A stretch of DNA of 64,000 nt from Silene latifolia (GCF_048544455.1 NC_133537.1:69225634-69289633), one strand, 5' to 3'. Counted from the stretch's first letter, positions 46,351 to 59,657 are shown. Notes: generated by a model not told the origin, from the letters alone. Numbers and translations are program-made.

Positions 46351-49001
46351 GACAGTTCTATTATTTATACATAATATATTCACTACACCTACATTATTTT
46401 TCAATGTGTGACATATAACATACTTTTTTTTTGGGTCTAAACCATCCGGTAATCCGAACCACATTGGGCAAACTAATCCGGATTTCGGGGCGTGTCCAAG
46501 GAATACGGTATTTAAACCCCTCCCAATCGTAGTTGTGGGGGATCGATACATATAACATACTAAAAAGTACATATCTTTTATATCAAAAAAATTTGGGTTA
46601 ATACCTAAATTAATTTTTGATGATGTGGACGCTCTCAGATCGTTCGAAAAAACTCTCTTTTATATAGGTTCATATCATTTGCACATATTTTAATTATGAT
46701 AAAAAAAAATAGAAAACAAACGTATGAATATTAATAGATAATATAGTATTTGCTTATTATTAAATCGAGATGGATGTCGAATTAGATTCAAAAAATATGG
46801 TGTACTTTTAAATATGTTATTCGTCTCATATTGAAAAATAATGTAGATGTGCTAAATATATACTACGTATAAATAGTTGAATTGTCCCACATCAGAAGAT
46901 TATCATAAAGTGGGGTGGATCCCATGATTATAAATTTGATTTATCCTTGAAACTTAGGTATCACCCCAAATATATTGAATCTCTCAAAGTATACTTATTA
47001 TATAATAGACTTTAAACATAATCTTGAATTAAATGTTAAATTTTTAAAGTTGTAACATTTTTTTAGGTGGGAGAAAGAGCGATAAAATGGTCAATATTAT
47101 AACAAAAAATTTTCATGGTACCCTAAAATTTTGGTAGATTACACATAATACCCCTAATTTTAAGTTTCTACATATAATACCCTTATGTTTACTTTTTTCA
47201 TAACGCCGTTAATCCTATGAGTAACTAGATGGGTAATTGAGCATGTCATGCTATTTGTGTTTTGTTATTTAGGTATTAAATGTTAGTTTATTAAATAAAA
47301 TAAGGATTTAGGAATTAGATGATGAAGTGTTTGTGTAATAAATAACAAAAGAAAAAGGCGTCACAAGTCATAGGAGTAATGACGTTATGACGGATGTTGT
47401 CAAATGGTATTGTGGGAAAGAAAAAGGCGAACACAGAGGTACCATTTGTAGAAACTTAAAATTAGGGGTACCATGTGTAATCTATCAAAGTTCAAGATTA
47501 CCATGAGAAATTTCCAATATTATAATGATATAGTTAATTAAATTTTCATTTAAAAGAGAGAGATATCCGTACCAATAAAACAATAAAGGGGGTATTATTT
47601 TTTAAATGTTATTTTATTGCCACACCATAAAACTTAACGTTCATTTAACAGCCTTTGTATTAGGGGGTACCATGGGCAAAAAAATGGAACCTCAAGGGTA
47701 CCATAGGCAGATTCTTAAAAGTAGGGGTAACATGAAAAATCTGACAAAATTAAGGGGTACCACGGGAAGTTTCCGTATCTCAATTATGATAAAAAAAATT
47801 TGAAGAAAAACAACGTACAAATATTAATGTAGAGTAATTGATCATATTATTAAATTTAAATGTAATTATTATATATAATAAGTAGCAATTGTCCGTATTC
47901 GGTATTTGAGATCTGGTTGGATGTCGAACTAAGTGCAAAAAAAATGGTGTAATTCTGAGTATGTTATTTGTCCCACATTGAAAAACAATGCATATTTGAT
48001 GAATATATACTACGTATAAATAGTAGAATTGTCCCACATCAGAAAAATAATCCAAGTTTGGTGAATATATTACTTATAAATAGTAGAATTGTCCCACATC
48101 GAAAGAATAGTATAAGGTGGGGTGATTATATGATTATAAATAAGAGTTAACCTACGTATATATTAATCTTTTATTTATTTTTTGAAAGAGATATTTTAAT
48201 AATATGTAAACAAATCATTAGACATAGAATGTAAACATTAAACTCTTATAACGTTTTTTTTTTTTGCATTATAAATAAGTTAATTACCCCATTGCAACGC
48301 ACGGGCATTCAAAATAGTATGGAGAATAGGAGGGACTATTTCCTAAAACGACAAATTCACTAAGATCTTTCACTTTCCTCATTTGTCTATTATTTGTGGT
48401 TCTAATAACTCATAGCCCCACATTCTCTCTCTTACTTTCATTTATATCCACATATCACCATTCCACTAAATTCTACCCAAAAATAAATGTGGAAGAACTT
48501 AGTTAATAAGAGAGAGTAATATTTATCCATAAATTATTGATGATTAATAATTTTTATGTCATTGTTATGAACATGTTTCTACAACTTATACAAGATTCGG
48601 ATTTTACAATGTCATTATATAAAATATATATTTATTCTTTTATCATAAAATCGGATCGTGGGATCGTATTATGATCCTACCTCTAAAAATTTTCAAATGA
48701 ATAGGATCGTAAGATTCTACAAACATAATAAAATCGTAAGATCTGGGATCGGTCAAGCGTTTTTGGATCGTAAAATCGTAGTATTACAGGATCGAATCGC
48801 TATTATGACAACAATGGAAATGATAACAATTGAACCGAATGACTTGAATTAAAAATATATTCAATAATAACCGAATGATACCCAAACATGAATATATCTG
48901 AACTGATAACAATTGAACCGAATGACTTGAATTAAAAATATATTTCTTATAAATATACTCATATTTTAAGTGTTTTTCATTGATTCTTTTGAATATTACT
49001 A
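46351..49001. other. AT-rich repeat mosaic without genes
   Basis: Contains TRIM-like pieces sharing TTGTCCCACATCRGAAGA and TATAAATAGTAGAA (46880, 47970, 48020, 48080). A foldback is at 47105-47512. A related single-arm segment (GGGGTACCA..) is at about 47665-47775. A decayed Helitron-like end is near 48283-48325 (TTGCAACGCACGGGC). A relative of the 49002 MITE is at 48320-48500. Confidence 0.5.
47105..47512. mobile_element. Foldback/MITE with ~80-bp terminal inverted repeats
   Basis: Left CATGGTACC, GATTACACATAATACCCCTA and TTTAAGTTTCTAC are mirrored at the right by GTAGAAACTTAAA, TAGGGGTACCATGTGTAATC and TACCATGAG. The short middle has no ORF. Confidence 0.6.
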
Positions 49002-49217
49002 CTCCTTCCTATTCTCTAACATCTTAGACATTTCCTAAAATAATAAATTCACTAAAATCTTACACTTTTCTTATTAGTCTATAATTGTGGTTCTTATGAC
49101 TTGTGACCCCGCGTTTTCTTTCTTACTTTTCATTTTCTCCATTTTCCACCACAAATCTCATTCCTCTTAAAAATTACTCAAAAAGCAATGTAGAACATTA
49201 TAGTGAATAGGGGGGAA
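49002..49217. mobile_element. Stowaway-like MITE
   Basis: CTCCTTCCTATTC at the left is mirrored by GAATAGGGGGGA at the right, with TA on both sides. Non-coding, ~216 bp. Confidence 0.65.
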
Positions 49218-49711
49218 TATTATTTTGCATTTTTACATTCAAATTGAAAAGTATAAGATGCATTGAAGCTAATTTTTTTTACCTAAAAAGGTATTATCTG
49301 ACTGAAATGATATTAACCTAATCCAAACCATACCGACTTGATATAACATAAACCTATTAAAGTGACTAACCGAAATAAACCCGGTCGAAATCGAATTGAA
49401 ACTGAAAATAAGATAAATTCGATTTAAATTGGTCTAATTTAAGCCGATTCAAAACCGAATCAAATGACCCGTTTACAGCTCTTTGGGAGACGGATAACTT
49501 TTCACACCACAGTCCAATTTAAAAATCTTTTTATAAAAAACGTGAACCCTGGTGGGAAAAAGTGAAAAACTCGTCAATATCTATTTTATCTAATAGTCTT
49601 TCAATATAATCAAATTCACGATGATCTACGAAGTCTATTTACTTTCGGAAAATAAAATATAATCTGGTATGGTTTTTTTTTTTACAGCTGTAAAAAAAGG
49701 GTAAACCGACA

Positions 49712-50158
49712 CTAAACACTCATGACGCTTTTCGCGAGATAATCAGCAACCTTATTAAAACGCCTAGGAATAAAACTAAAACATAAACAATGAAAAAAAG
49801 GGAAAAAAAGACGCATATCATCCAGGAGCCGTTTAGTGAGATGATGTTCCATCCCTACTCCTGCGAGGTGATGCAACAATTGTAGACAATCCGAAGAAAC
49901 CTCAAGGTGGAGAATCCCCCTTTCACGAGCCCATCTCAAAACCTCCCGTAGACCTAAAGCTTCAGCTTGTAGCGCAGACTCCGCGTTCACCCTAACCCCC
50001 CTTGAAAGAACCACTTCCCCTGTATGGTCATAAGCCACCCACCCAATAGCCGCATGCCCAGGTGATGTCCATCCCGCATCCACCATAATCTTAAATGAAC
50101 CACATGAAGTTGCCCCTCCTACCACGTGAAAAGGTCGGCCCTCGCGAAGTCCTTGCAA
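49712..50158 (-). pseudogene. LINE RNase H-like domain (RVT_3)
   Basis: About 149 codons with IMVDAGWTSPGHAAIGWVAY (first catalytic Asp), LQAEALGLREVLRWA (Glu), VSSDCLQLL (Asp) and NKVADYLAK (final part). The catalytic layout of the plant LINE RNase H is complete here. It sits at the LINE 3' end, 30 bases from the poly-A. Confidence 0.8.
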
Positions 50159-51147
50159 GTCCGGACTCTCACAACCACCCCCGGGACCCCCCGTTCCACC
50201 TTAACCATATCCATTGCCCTCAATGTCGTATCCACCGCGCTTCTCCACATGGAATAAAACATCTGAGGATGGAATCGCTCCCCTCGAAATAGAATCATGT
50301 TACGGACGGCCCACAAACACCACAAAGTAGCCATGAATCTAATAATCTTCGCATCGGCATCCTGTGTTTTCCCTAGATAGTTTAACCAATTAATGATCCA
50401 TTCCCGATCACAACCGAGGAGCAGAAATTATTGCGAATGCCCAGATCCGAACAACCCCAAAGTCGCCTTGTGATACTACAATCCCGGAAAAGGTGCGTGC
50501 GTCCTAGTCTCAATGATCTCTTGATCTGTGGAACTATGTTTACAAGTAGGATCCACATCAATTTTGCTTTTAGCGAAGCCACATCCCAAGGATAGAGAAT
50601 CAGTTAAGATTCGCCATAAGAGCAACTTCCACGACTGCGGACCCGATAATTTCCAGAGCTTTGATCTAAGAAAGTAATCCCTAAACTGCTAATCCTTGTC
50701 TTCTCCTTCAGGCTCCCATGTAAAGACATAAATCTACTAAAAGCAATCCCATACCCACTTTTAACTGAGTACTTTCCGCTTGATGTATGGCTGTATGCTT
50801 CCAATAGATTATGTCTCGTCTTTAAGAAACGCAGATAGGCATCGCCAGAATACTGTCCACAACCTCCTTATCAAAAAGATGCCTAATTAACCCCTCATTC
50901 CAACGACCATCACCAAGCCGGAGATCCTTCACCCTCATATCCTTGAGAGCCGCATTACCCGGCAGAAGCGCTTCAACACTTGGTTTAGGGATCTCACCAT
51001 TGACCCAACGTGAAGTCCAGATGTTGAGATTCGACTCAATCCGTGGTTTCCGTGCAATGTTGTGCAAAATAAGTTCTAACCCATGCCGAAGGCTCCTCTC
51101 ACCCCAGGACATATTACTCTTCCTAGTACAAACCAAGTCATCATGCA

Positions 51148-52001
51148 TGTAACACCCCCATCTATCAAGGAGCCTTAACAAGACCTTCCCTAGCAGATAA
51201 GGGCATTACCATCTCGGTTGCCCGAGAACAGTAATGATCAAATGTTGATAAAAGAACAATTATATTAATTACAAGTGATTTTAAACCAACTGACGATACA
51301 AAAGATACAACTCAAGACTACTATCAGCTATGTGAAACTATCTCTGCCATGACTAGTGGTAGACTCGTCCCTTCAAGCACCCAGCTAAACCAACTATACA
51401 ACAATATTAGACACTCTGGACAATCAACAGTACTGAGTAGGCGAACCTAACTTTAGCAAACCACAGCGATTCCGCGTCCGATCACAAGATAACAATCAAC
51501 CATCAAAACCACCTATAACAACCACCATAACCATCTATTACTACTACCATAACCATAACTGAAATCAAGAGAGACGATGATGATAATGACAACATACCTA
51601 TACAAAGCAATCCGGCATCAAGACCGCTACCCGACTCAAGCATCCCATCCCTATGGTGTAAACACTCTCAAAGGCCTCAAGGAGATGAATTATGGTGAAG
51701 GAGAAGTGGAATGACGGCATTTAGATTTAGGAAGAAAGGAGAAAATGATTTGGGTTTCACGATTATACGATTTATAATTCCCCGCTGAAATCCCGTTACT
51801 CGATCAGTTACTCGATCGAGTGGCATCTACTCGATCGAGTTCCCAAGCTACTCGATCGAGTAGCCTCCGCTAGATCGAGTAACACGCACTCCAAGGCTCA
51901 CATCGTCACAAGTCATCACTCGTAAGGTTTCCGAAGGTCAAAGTAAGTGTTTAAAGTTAGTCAACGTCGGTCAACGGGTCCCTAAAAGGACGGGTATTAC
52001 A
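51148..52001 (-). mobile_element. Solo LTR of a Ty3/Gypsy element (854 bp)
   Basis: Bounded by TGTAACACC and GGTATTACA, with the 5-bp duplication ATGCA on each side (51143-51147, 52002-52006). On the minus strand it starts TGTAATACCCGTCC. It belongs to the same family as 34999-36304. The ACTCGATCGAGT array is at 51798-51880. It inserted into the LINE coding region, then lost its internal part by LTR-LTR recombination. Confidence 0.92.
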
Positions 52002-52629
52002 ATGCATCTCACGCCTACCGAAAAGTTTTCCTCGAAAAATTTTGTAGCACACAGATTCGTGATCCGTAACAATCCGCCATGCATGTTTGGCCAGCAGAGC
52101 TTGATTCAAACAGTCAGTATTACGCATTCCAATCCACCGGCACTCTTTGGCCGGCTTAGAAAATTTCTACTACACCAATGGATATTCTTACCAGACTTAC
52201 ATCCGGCCCACCAAAAATGTGACAACAAAGAGTTAATCTTGTTAGTCACACTTACCGCTATTTTAAATACCGATAGAAAGAAATTAGAGATATTTGATAG
52301 AACGGATGAAATCAAAGTAAGTCTTCCAGCCGGTGAGAGAAAGATCCCACTCCAGGACGAAATACGTTTCATGACATTATCAATTAGCCCCTTAAACAAG
52401 TCACGCTTCGAGCCTTGAAACTCCGTTGGAAGTCCCAGGTATTTCCCAATCCCTTTATTATTCCTGATGTTGAGTACCCCACAAACACATCGTAGCCTGA
52501 CTCATGGTTGTGCTAGGACTAAATAAGACTCCTAACTTAGAGTCGTTTATTCGTTCTCCCAAAACCTTGCAATAAGAGTCCAAAATAGCCTTCAGACATT
52601 GGACCAAATTTCCATAATCTGGTATGGTT

Positions 52630-53059
52630 GAAATATGTACTTCATTCGTTTAGTGATTGACCTAATTTGTTTTCCATACAAATTAAATTCACAGAGATCA
52701 TCAATAGGAAGAACAAATCTCATCTCATCCCCTTCATAATCCCACAGACGTGTAATATTCAGAGTACTGAAATTGTACGCTAGTAGAGCGATGCAACTGA
52801 TAGCTAAATGCGGAAAATTTTGTGTTACAAGCAAGCAAAACTTAAATTATGCGTTATGGCATGTACTAGTACTAAAACAGTAAAACCTTTCCGACAAGAA
52901 TCTGTTGACACTTTTTTTTCTATGTAAGTACTGTACTAAAGTGTACCTATGTTAGAAGAATTCACATGGATACAAACACACAAACAGAAGAATTTAATGA
53001 CAGCTATGACGAACGAAAAATGAACTACTAATCAACAACTACACAACAAAAGGTAAAGA
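52630..53059. other. Spacer downstream of the phosphatase gene
   Basis: AT-rich; it should contain the 3' UTR of the phosphatase gene. No other feature was seen. Confidence 0.5.
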
Positions 53060-56000
53060 TCACTCTCTCATCCCGCCTTCCATGCCATTGTGGTTAGGCA
53101 TTGAGGGGTAGTTACTGGACACTGACCTATCTGGACCTTGGTGAGATTGTACATTAACGTTTTCCATCTCTGTAGGACGAACAATGAGAGCATTGATGTT
53201 GGTAGTAGTAGGAAGGCCATTCCTTGACGCCTCGAGCATGTGGAAGTATGCATGAGGCCCCCAACCTGATCAATCAATAATTTGAATAATGGTCATTAGT
53301 CATTTGATTTGAACTTATCAACGATAACATTTACACTAGTGTCTCAAAGGCTGTTCTGCCTTCATAAGGGTCTCTCTTGAATAATAGATATTAACAAACA
53401 AATGGAGAGGTTAATAGCCTCTGAATGGGCATAACTCTCCCACCATCATCACTACTCTCCTCTTTCCCCTTTTGTGACCCCTTAAACTACCATCAATCCA
53501 GTCCAGCCGATAGAGGTTGTTTACAGATAACTTGTCGCATTGAGAATTGCGTGTTCTCTAGGTCCTATATAACATCATAAAACGGATTTCATCACAAACA
53601 AATATAATGCAGTCCAGCATATTTGTGTTCTGTATATATTGCCTAGAGATAAATTTCAGAAGAACGTATCCCTGCTCGAGTTACTTGCTTGTTCATTTTC
53701 CAAGTTTCTGGAACATCAATGCAATTGCTGCCAGTTGACGCAATCCAAATTGAGAGTCAAAATCATAATCATAATCAATTGTATCATGCACAAGAGCATT
53801 TGATTAAAGGAATAGGATATGACGACTGAGCACATGCATGCTCTCCAAGGTCCTCTATGCTAGCCCAACATTGGCAAATTTGTACTCCTGACATATTAAA
53901 GAGCACGAGTAACAATAAGTAGCTCCCACTCCTCACAACAATCTCTTTCATCATTTCTCTCTCCTTCAACTCAGGCTTTCTCCGATATTATCAATTTTAG
54001 CCAAAAACACACAGCTAACTGTGAGCTACTCACCCAATGAATTCACAACTTTCTCTCCCATAAAGAATAATTCCAAAAATCAATATCTATGTGCTATGTC
54101 TAGTTAAAAAGGAAATAACAATGATGATGTTACTTTTATAATTTAGTGTTAATGTTTTACTGGATAATAATGAAAAATAAATAATGCATCTCTCGTTGAA
54201 TGACGCACACACTGTCACACAATGCTCTTTCATGCTCTCCTGACTCCTCTCTGTCTGTTGAGCTTTGCTGTGAGTTTCTGTACTCCTCGTGCCAACATCG
54301 CAGTTTTGTATGAGACCTCAAACCCATGAGGAATTGAGGAGCACAAAATTTTCCCATTATTCATTGCCTTGTAACAATCCTTCAGAGTTTGTGACTATTT
54401 GTTGACTTGATGGTCATTAAGTTTCATGAATTTCATTCTTATAAATACTTGCCCATATTGTAATCTAAGAAACTATAGTTAAAAGTATACATAAAATATA
54501 CTCCTTCCGCCCCGGTCAATTTTTGTCCTTTGGTTTTGGCACAAATACCAAGGAAAGAGGAGCGGGCCAATTATAAGATGACAAGTAGACCAAATTGAGT
54601 GTGAAGGATCAAATTGCTCATCAAATGCAATCCTAAAATAGAAAGGACAGTAATTGACTGAGATACCCAAAAATGGAATAGGACAACAAATGACCGGAAT
54701 GGAGGGAGTATATATAAAGAACATGGACAATGATGGCCAAGACATGACATCCTCCACTTTCTTCACACAACAACATAACCAGATCTTGGCATCCACCTCA
54801 CTAAACATTAGGAAATAGGAACCTCCCATGAACACCCTCACGCATTAGATCGGTCTAGCACTAGATCGGTCTAACAGAAAAGAAGGGAGTTGTGTGGAAA
54901 AATAAAATTGGAAGGGAAGTCAACGATGGGAGGAGGGGCGTCGAGTGTGAGGAAAAGCTGAGGGGAGTTGATAACTGTAAAAGGGTGCCTATGGAGAGAA
55001 AGAGGCTTTGACGGGTCAGGAAGGCAAAGGGATAGCGCCAGCAAGGCAGCAACGAGGAAGGGGTCGAAGGGGGTCCACACAAAATGAGGTAAAAGGGGGC
55101 TGGGCTAGAGGTCGTACACAAGAAGGAAGAGGAATGGCTAGTGGTGAGAACAGGTAAAAAGACGATGAGGGTGGATAATGTTGTGTCTTTACCCGTTTAC
55201 CCATATCCTCTTTCCTTTCTTGACTTCTTGTGCATTCCCAAATGACAAAATAAAGTGGGAAAAGTAACAAAGAGAGGTTTGGATGCCAAAAGAATATTAT
55301 TTTTAACACTATACTTGTGAGGATACTGTTGTGAAAGCATAATCTATTTAATCAGTTATGCAGCCATTTATATGAGATAGAAATTTGAAAAAAAAAAAAA
55401 GACAATAAACCGAAAGGAGAAGAAAATTGAATCTAACATAAAAAGGTCATACCATCAGCATCATATGGTGGTGGAAAGAACTGCAAGTAACAGAATGATG
55501 AAATGACCATTCCTGCTTAGTTTAAAAACACATGATAGTTAGGACAGAGTGAAACAAAACAAAAGGCTTCACAGAAAACAAATCTTGTTAGATTAGGGCT
55601 GCAAAACAAGCAGACTTCTGAATGCATACCTAGCAGACCGCCGGCAAAAACATCTTGCCAGTGATGCCAGTAGTCATCAACACGAGAAACTGCCACCATA
55701 GCAGCCAAAAGTATGGGAGTAATAACAAGGCAAAGCTTTGCAACATGACCCCTGCGATCAAAAACCCTAATTTTCCCTCCAAGGTACCAAGCTAGGAAAC
55801 CAAGCCCTGCAAAGGACCCTGCATATGGAAGGGCTACCATTCAGCAAGCACATTCACACTCCAAAGTTAAATAAGAAAGCCAACATCAGGAGGGAGCCAT
55901 TAAGGTTCTATTATAAACTTCAAAGATAGTAATAAGGCACTATAATCTTGCAGTGGTCGAACGAACACAAAACAATAAATCTTGTCAAAAGGGCACTTAA

Positions 56001-56861
56001 ATCAACATTTCAATATAGAAATAACTTGATTGACACTGTGTTGTTGCTTACATGAAGTATGCCCACTGGGAAAGCTTTTATGGCCTTCTTTGATATCGCT
56101 CTTGTTACCCGTACACAGAACAACTCCAGTGATATTGTTGTACACCTGGAGAATAGCAAGATAACATTATGACTGAATAGAGAAGTCAATAGACATCAAA
56201 GTCCTTAAACTACTGATATGGACCCTCTAAACAAGAATGAGCATGATATACCTACCCCTTTTCCATCAGGGAAACACCGCCAAAAAAAATCAGGCCGGGG
56301 TCTACCAACACCATCTTTGATTGCATCAGTTATAACAGACGTTATGAGCACTGAAAACAGGAGGCCTGAAAGAACAATGCAACACAAAGTTTGAGTACTC
56401 TAGATGAAAGAACAACGAAGTACACGTGTTACTGATTTTTATGAAGTAGCAATGAGCGAAAATGTACCAAGAGTTGCTTGATGGAAATCATAGACATCCT
56501 TTCTGATAAAGTAGTAGATAAGAAAGACGAGCAAGGGCAATAGAACCGCAATAATCTGCGTACCGAAGAATTGTTACTTTAGTAGAAATTTCATCTGCTA
56601 TAGAACCTGGTCTATAAAATATCGGTTATTAAAGAGGAAACACACCGGCACGGCCCAAAAGGGAACTGTATTGCCTTTGAAAGGGTACATGAGATCTTCC
56701 ATCATTCCCCGGCCGACAAATCGGTGAAATGGCTCAATAACATTCAGTACGATGTCAATTACCACAAGAAGCAAAAGAATAAGCCAATCATGCATATGTA
56801 CTCTAGCGACTTGCACACCATGGGAACGCATGGTATGAGCACCAAGCTGAATTTCTGGCAT
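53060..56861 (-). CDS. LPP2: Lipid phosphate phosphatase (PAP2 superfamily), seven exons, complete
   Basis: Exons (minus): 56861-56646, 56555-56468, 56365-56256, 56145-56052, 55818-55630, 55512-55453, 53265-53060. All introns are GT-AG, and the exons sum to 963 nt (320 codons plus stop) in one frame. The protein starts [15 protein letters not shown]. The three catalytic PAP2 motifs are present: [17 protein letters not shown] (split by intron 4) and [12 protein letters not shown]. There are about six membrane segments and a Ser/Asn-rich cytosolic tail (ending NGMEGGMRE). The family dephosphorylates phosphatidic acid and diacylglycerol pyrophosphate in membranes; in Arabidopsis LPP2 attenuates ABA signalling. 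The start ATG follows an acceptor (TTTTGTAG), so 5' UTR exons lie upstream. Intron 6 is 2.2 kb and holds a Stowaway MITE. Confidence 0.93.
54501..54708. mobile_element. Stowaway-type MITE, copy B, in intron 6 of the phosphatase gene
   Basis: CTCCTTCCGCCCCGGTCA at the left is mirrored by TGACCGGAATGGAGGGAG at the right, with TA on both sides (54499-54500, 54709-54710). It is 208 bp and from the same family as 16460-16665. Confidence 0.88.
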
Positions 56862-57277
56862 TGTCACCAGCTACAAAAGAAATAATCAATTCAGAAAACT
56901 GCAAAACCTCATGACTTTGCAGTTTGCATTAATTCATCAAATAAATTGATGCATCCATGATATTAACAAACATATAATCTCTCATTCTAGCCAAGTATAC
57001 AACCATAACAATTTACCCAAAAGAAGTTAGACACACTCATTAACATACAAATACAAAGTACTCTCAATTTAGCTTCTCATAAAAAAGCGGATGCGCAACA
57101 GCGAAAAAGATGATTAACCACCTCATCAGCCCGTCGATTAAGCATAATGTCCAAAAAATCAGTGGAAGAAGGGCTAAACAAACCTAAGAAATAAAAAATT
57201 AAAATAAACAAATACTCCTAGAACACTTGAGTAAAGTTACCCCCCACAAGCCCTTCCATAAAAACACACTATATTCA

Positions 57278-58200
57278 CCTTTCTTGAAGAGTACAAAAGT
57301 TGCAAAAAATCTGTTTCCTCATTTTCAACCTTTTTGACATATTTTGAATTTTGAACTTTTGAACTCGAAACCGGATATATTGAATCACCAGATTTTCCGC
57401 AAACCCGAAAACAAAATTCCCCGACGCAACCCCATAGCCCATACGCTTTCAATTTCGCGTCTCTCTAAAATTACAGTCACTGTAAAATCTTGTTAATTTA
57501 AATTCTAATCATCAACATACACAAACCCTTAAAAAAAAAACACAAAAAAAGTTTAAACGCCAATATTTTAACTTTAGATGGAGCTTCTATTACGATAAAA
57601 GAGATGAGAATAAAGGGAAAACATCAAGCATGTGAATACGAAATTGGCTTCAAAGAAAAAGCACTCACTTTTATCTTAGTTAGCAAAAACCAATAAAATA
57701 TTCTGTTTATATTAATTCAAGTGACTTAGAAAACTTGTGGAATTGTTTGTTAATGGGATGCCAAACCGTCTTTTTAAGAAGACATCTCACTTTAATCGGT
57801 CGTTTTGAAAAGACTGTCTACAATGAGAATTTGTCAAGAACAAAATGCTGACCAAAGGAAGTTGGACTGAGAGATTCTGCTCCAGTGAAAATGACTAGCA
57901 CTCTCTGTGAAAAGCAACAAATTAATTAAATATAATGATAAACATTAACATAATACGAGTATTAAGATGATTTTCATAAGAGTACAGCTGTATGAATTCT
58001 GGAAGTAATTACCTTGTTTAAGTTAAAACGACTGATTCGGGATTCGTAAGTTGTAACTTGTGAGGATTGAATGGGATTTTGGGGAGAGAAAAAGAAAAAA
58101 GAGATTTGATGCGAAAAAAGACATACAAAGAGGAAAATGACAAGGTACAGCGCATTTCTGGTGGGTTTAAATTCATTCAAAAACAAAAGCTGGATTTAAA
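57278..58200 (-). promoter_or_regulatory. Probable 5' UTR exons and leader introns of the phosphatase gene
   Basis: Two donor-like sites are seen on the minus strand: AACAAG/GTAATTAC near 58015 and AGAAAG/GTGAATAT near 57279. The frame before the second donor (about 57452-57279) is open and in phase with the coding exon but has no ATG after its upstream stop, so it is more likely UTR than an N-terminal extension. Confidence 0.45.
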
Positions 58201-58389
58201 ACTAGAAACAATAAAAAGTTAATGACTTGCTAAAATTGATTGGTCCCCGTGAATTGTTATCTATTTCCATTTTAGGGTGTATCATTCATTTGTTATCTAT
58301 TTCTATATTGGGTAAGTATTGAACAAGTGGGTTAGATGGGCAAGTGGACATACTCTTCTTAAATATATTGCTCTATTTCACATATTATA

Positions 58390-58425
58390 CTAGTTTTCTT
58401 GCTCGTGCGTTGCACGGATATTAAA
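58390..58425 (-). mobile_element. Helitron-like 3' terminus, minus strand
   Basis: On the minus strand CCGTGCAACGCACGAG (imperfect hairpin) is followed by AAGAAAACTAG and T. Hairpin plus CTAG before T is the Helitron 3' end. The element would extend to the right. Confidence 0.6.
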
Positions 58426-59262
58426 ATAATATGTGATAAATTTCACAATAAAATGCAATATAGACATATAGTATATCGTTCATGTCTAAGATTTTATGTA
58501 TGCTGCATGACCAACGAATAATTCTCGTTAACATAATATTGACATAATAATAAAAGAGTGTGTGATTAATAAAATACTTTTTTTTAGGAAAATAAACCAA
58601 TATCTTTATTTTATTAAAGCAAGATCATTTCGAGCATTTTGGTGAAGCCACATCAACAAGTACATAAGGGCCCACTAACTTTCTAACCTTATTTAATTAA
58701 ATTACCCCTTTTAAAATATGAGTAATATTAATAAAATGCTTTATGAATTAATTTTTTTTTTCAATTTTACAAATAATTTATGTGAAAATTTTAGCATACA
58801 CTTTTTTTTAGGATTTATTGAATTTGTACCAAGTATACATTAAAATCTGGCTTCTTATATTTTTTTTCCTCATTTTTATCCAAATTAGTAAGAAAATCAA
58901 ATACTCCTATAACTAAAAATACTCACCTTTTATTGAAGGATGATCTAATAGTAAATTAGTGTGTCAGCTTTATTGGAAAATAATACACATGTTTTGTTAA
59001 GCCATAATACATTTTGTTATCCACAAATTGCACATTATTATAATTCACGAATAAATTATCCACAAATTGCACATTATTTTTTACATAATACGGAGTACAA
59101 TTTTTTTTCGTATTTATATTTGCTACTTTTTTTTTTCTTAGGATATGTTTCTAATTGCGAAATATTTTGTTAAGTCATCACATTTTATTATCACCAATAT
59201 ATACAATATCTTGATTGCGAATGTAATTTATAATTCAAATCAATAATGTTCTAAATAACAAG

Positions 59263-59292
59263 CCGTGCAATTTTGCACGGGTTTAAAACTAG
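59263..59292 (+). mobile_element. Helitron-like 3' terminus, plus strand
   Basis: CCGTGCAATTTTGCACGG is a perfect 8-bp stem followed by GTTTAAAACTAG and T. The element would extend to the left, towards the inverted end at 58390. Confidence 0.65.
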
Positions 59293-59298
59293 TAAAGT

Positions 59299-59588
59299 TT
59301 ATATATTGGACTAATTGTTTTTAGAATTTGTTCATTAATACCTTTTTGTTTTCCAATTGGTCAAGGAAAAATTGGAAAACAATAATATCTACTCTGCATA
59401 ATCAACTCAATGATGCAACCAATCTCCTGCTTTCGAATAACAACCATAATTTAATCATTGCTAGATCAAATTGTAATTATGTAAAATCATTTAGATGTAG
59501 TTAGAATGTTATATCTCCCGGTCAAACTATAATAGTACGTTTAAATATGAACCAAATTCCGACACAATACTACATGGCTAGGGCTGCT

Positions 59589-59657
<69 letters not shown>

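Larger units (their letters stand above)
49675..52613 (-). mobile_element. 5'-truncated plant L1-type LINE with target duplication, split by a solo LTR
   Basis: The 16-base ATAATCTGGTATGGTT occurs at 49659-49674 and again at 52614-52629 as the target-site duplication. On the minus strand the element ends in a poly-A (T-run 49673-49683). Coding remains in order: the RT C-terminus (about 52399-52106, with SSWSGIFLSPAGRLTLI), the thumb/zf-RVT region with WTSRWVNGE and HLFDKEVVDSI (51147-50822), further zf-RVT segments in several frames, and RNase H (50158-49712). The endonuclease and most of RT are missing, as in typical incomplete reverse transcription. Frames shift several times. Confidence 0.9.

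Noticed and set aside
46291..46572. ORF with an RE-repeat tail on minus strand
   Set aside because: It is produced by the CT microsatellite.
53068..53277. ORF beginning MIDQVGG on minus strand
   Set aside because: It is the last phosphatase exon read in the wrong frame; the spliced frame gives WGPHAYF and ends at 53060.
54861..55309. Overlapping proline/serine-rich ORFs on minus strand
   Set aside because: They lie in the last intron of the phosphatase gene, are pyrimidine-rich in composition and have no recognised domain.
57279..57452. Possible N-terminal extension of the phosphatase
   Set aside because: The frame is open and in phase but starts with TTG, has a TAG upstream and no ATG; treated as UTR.
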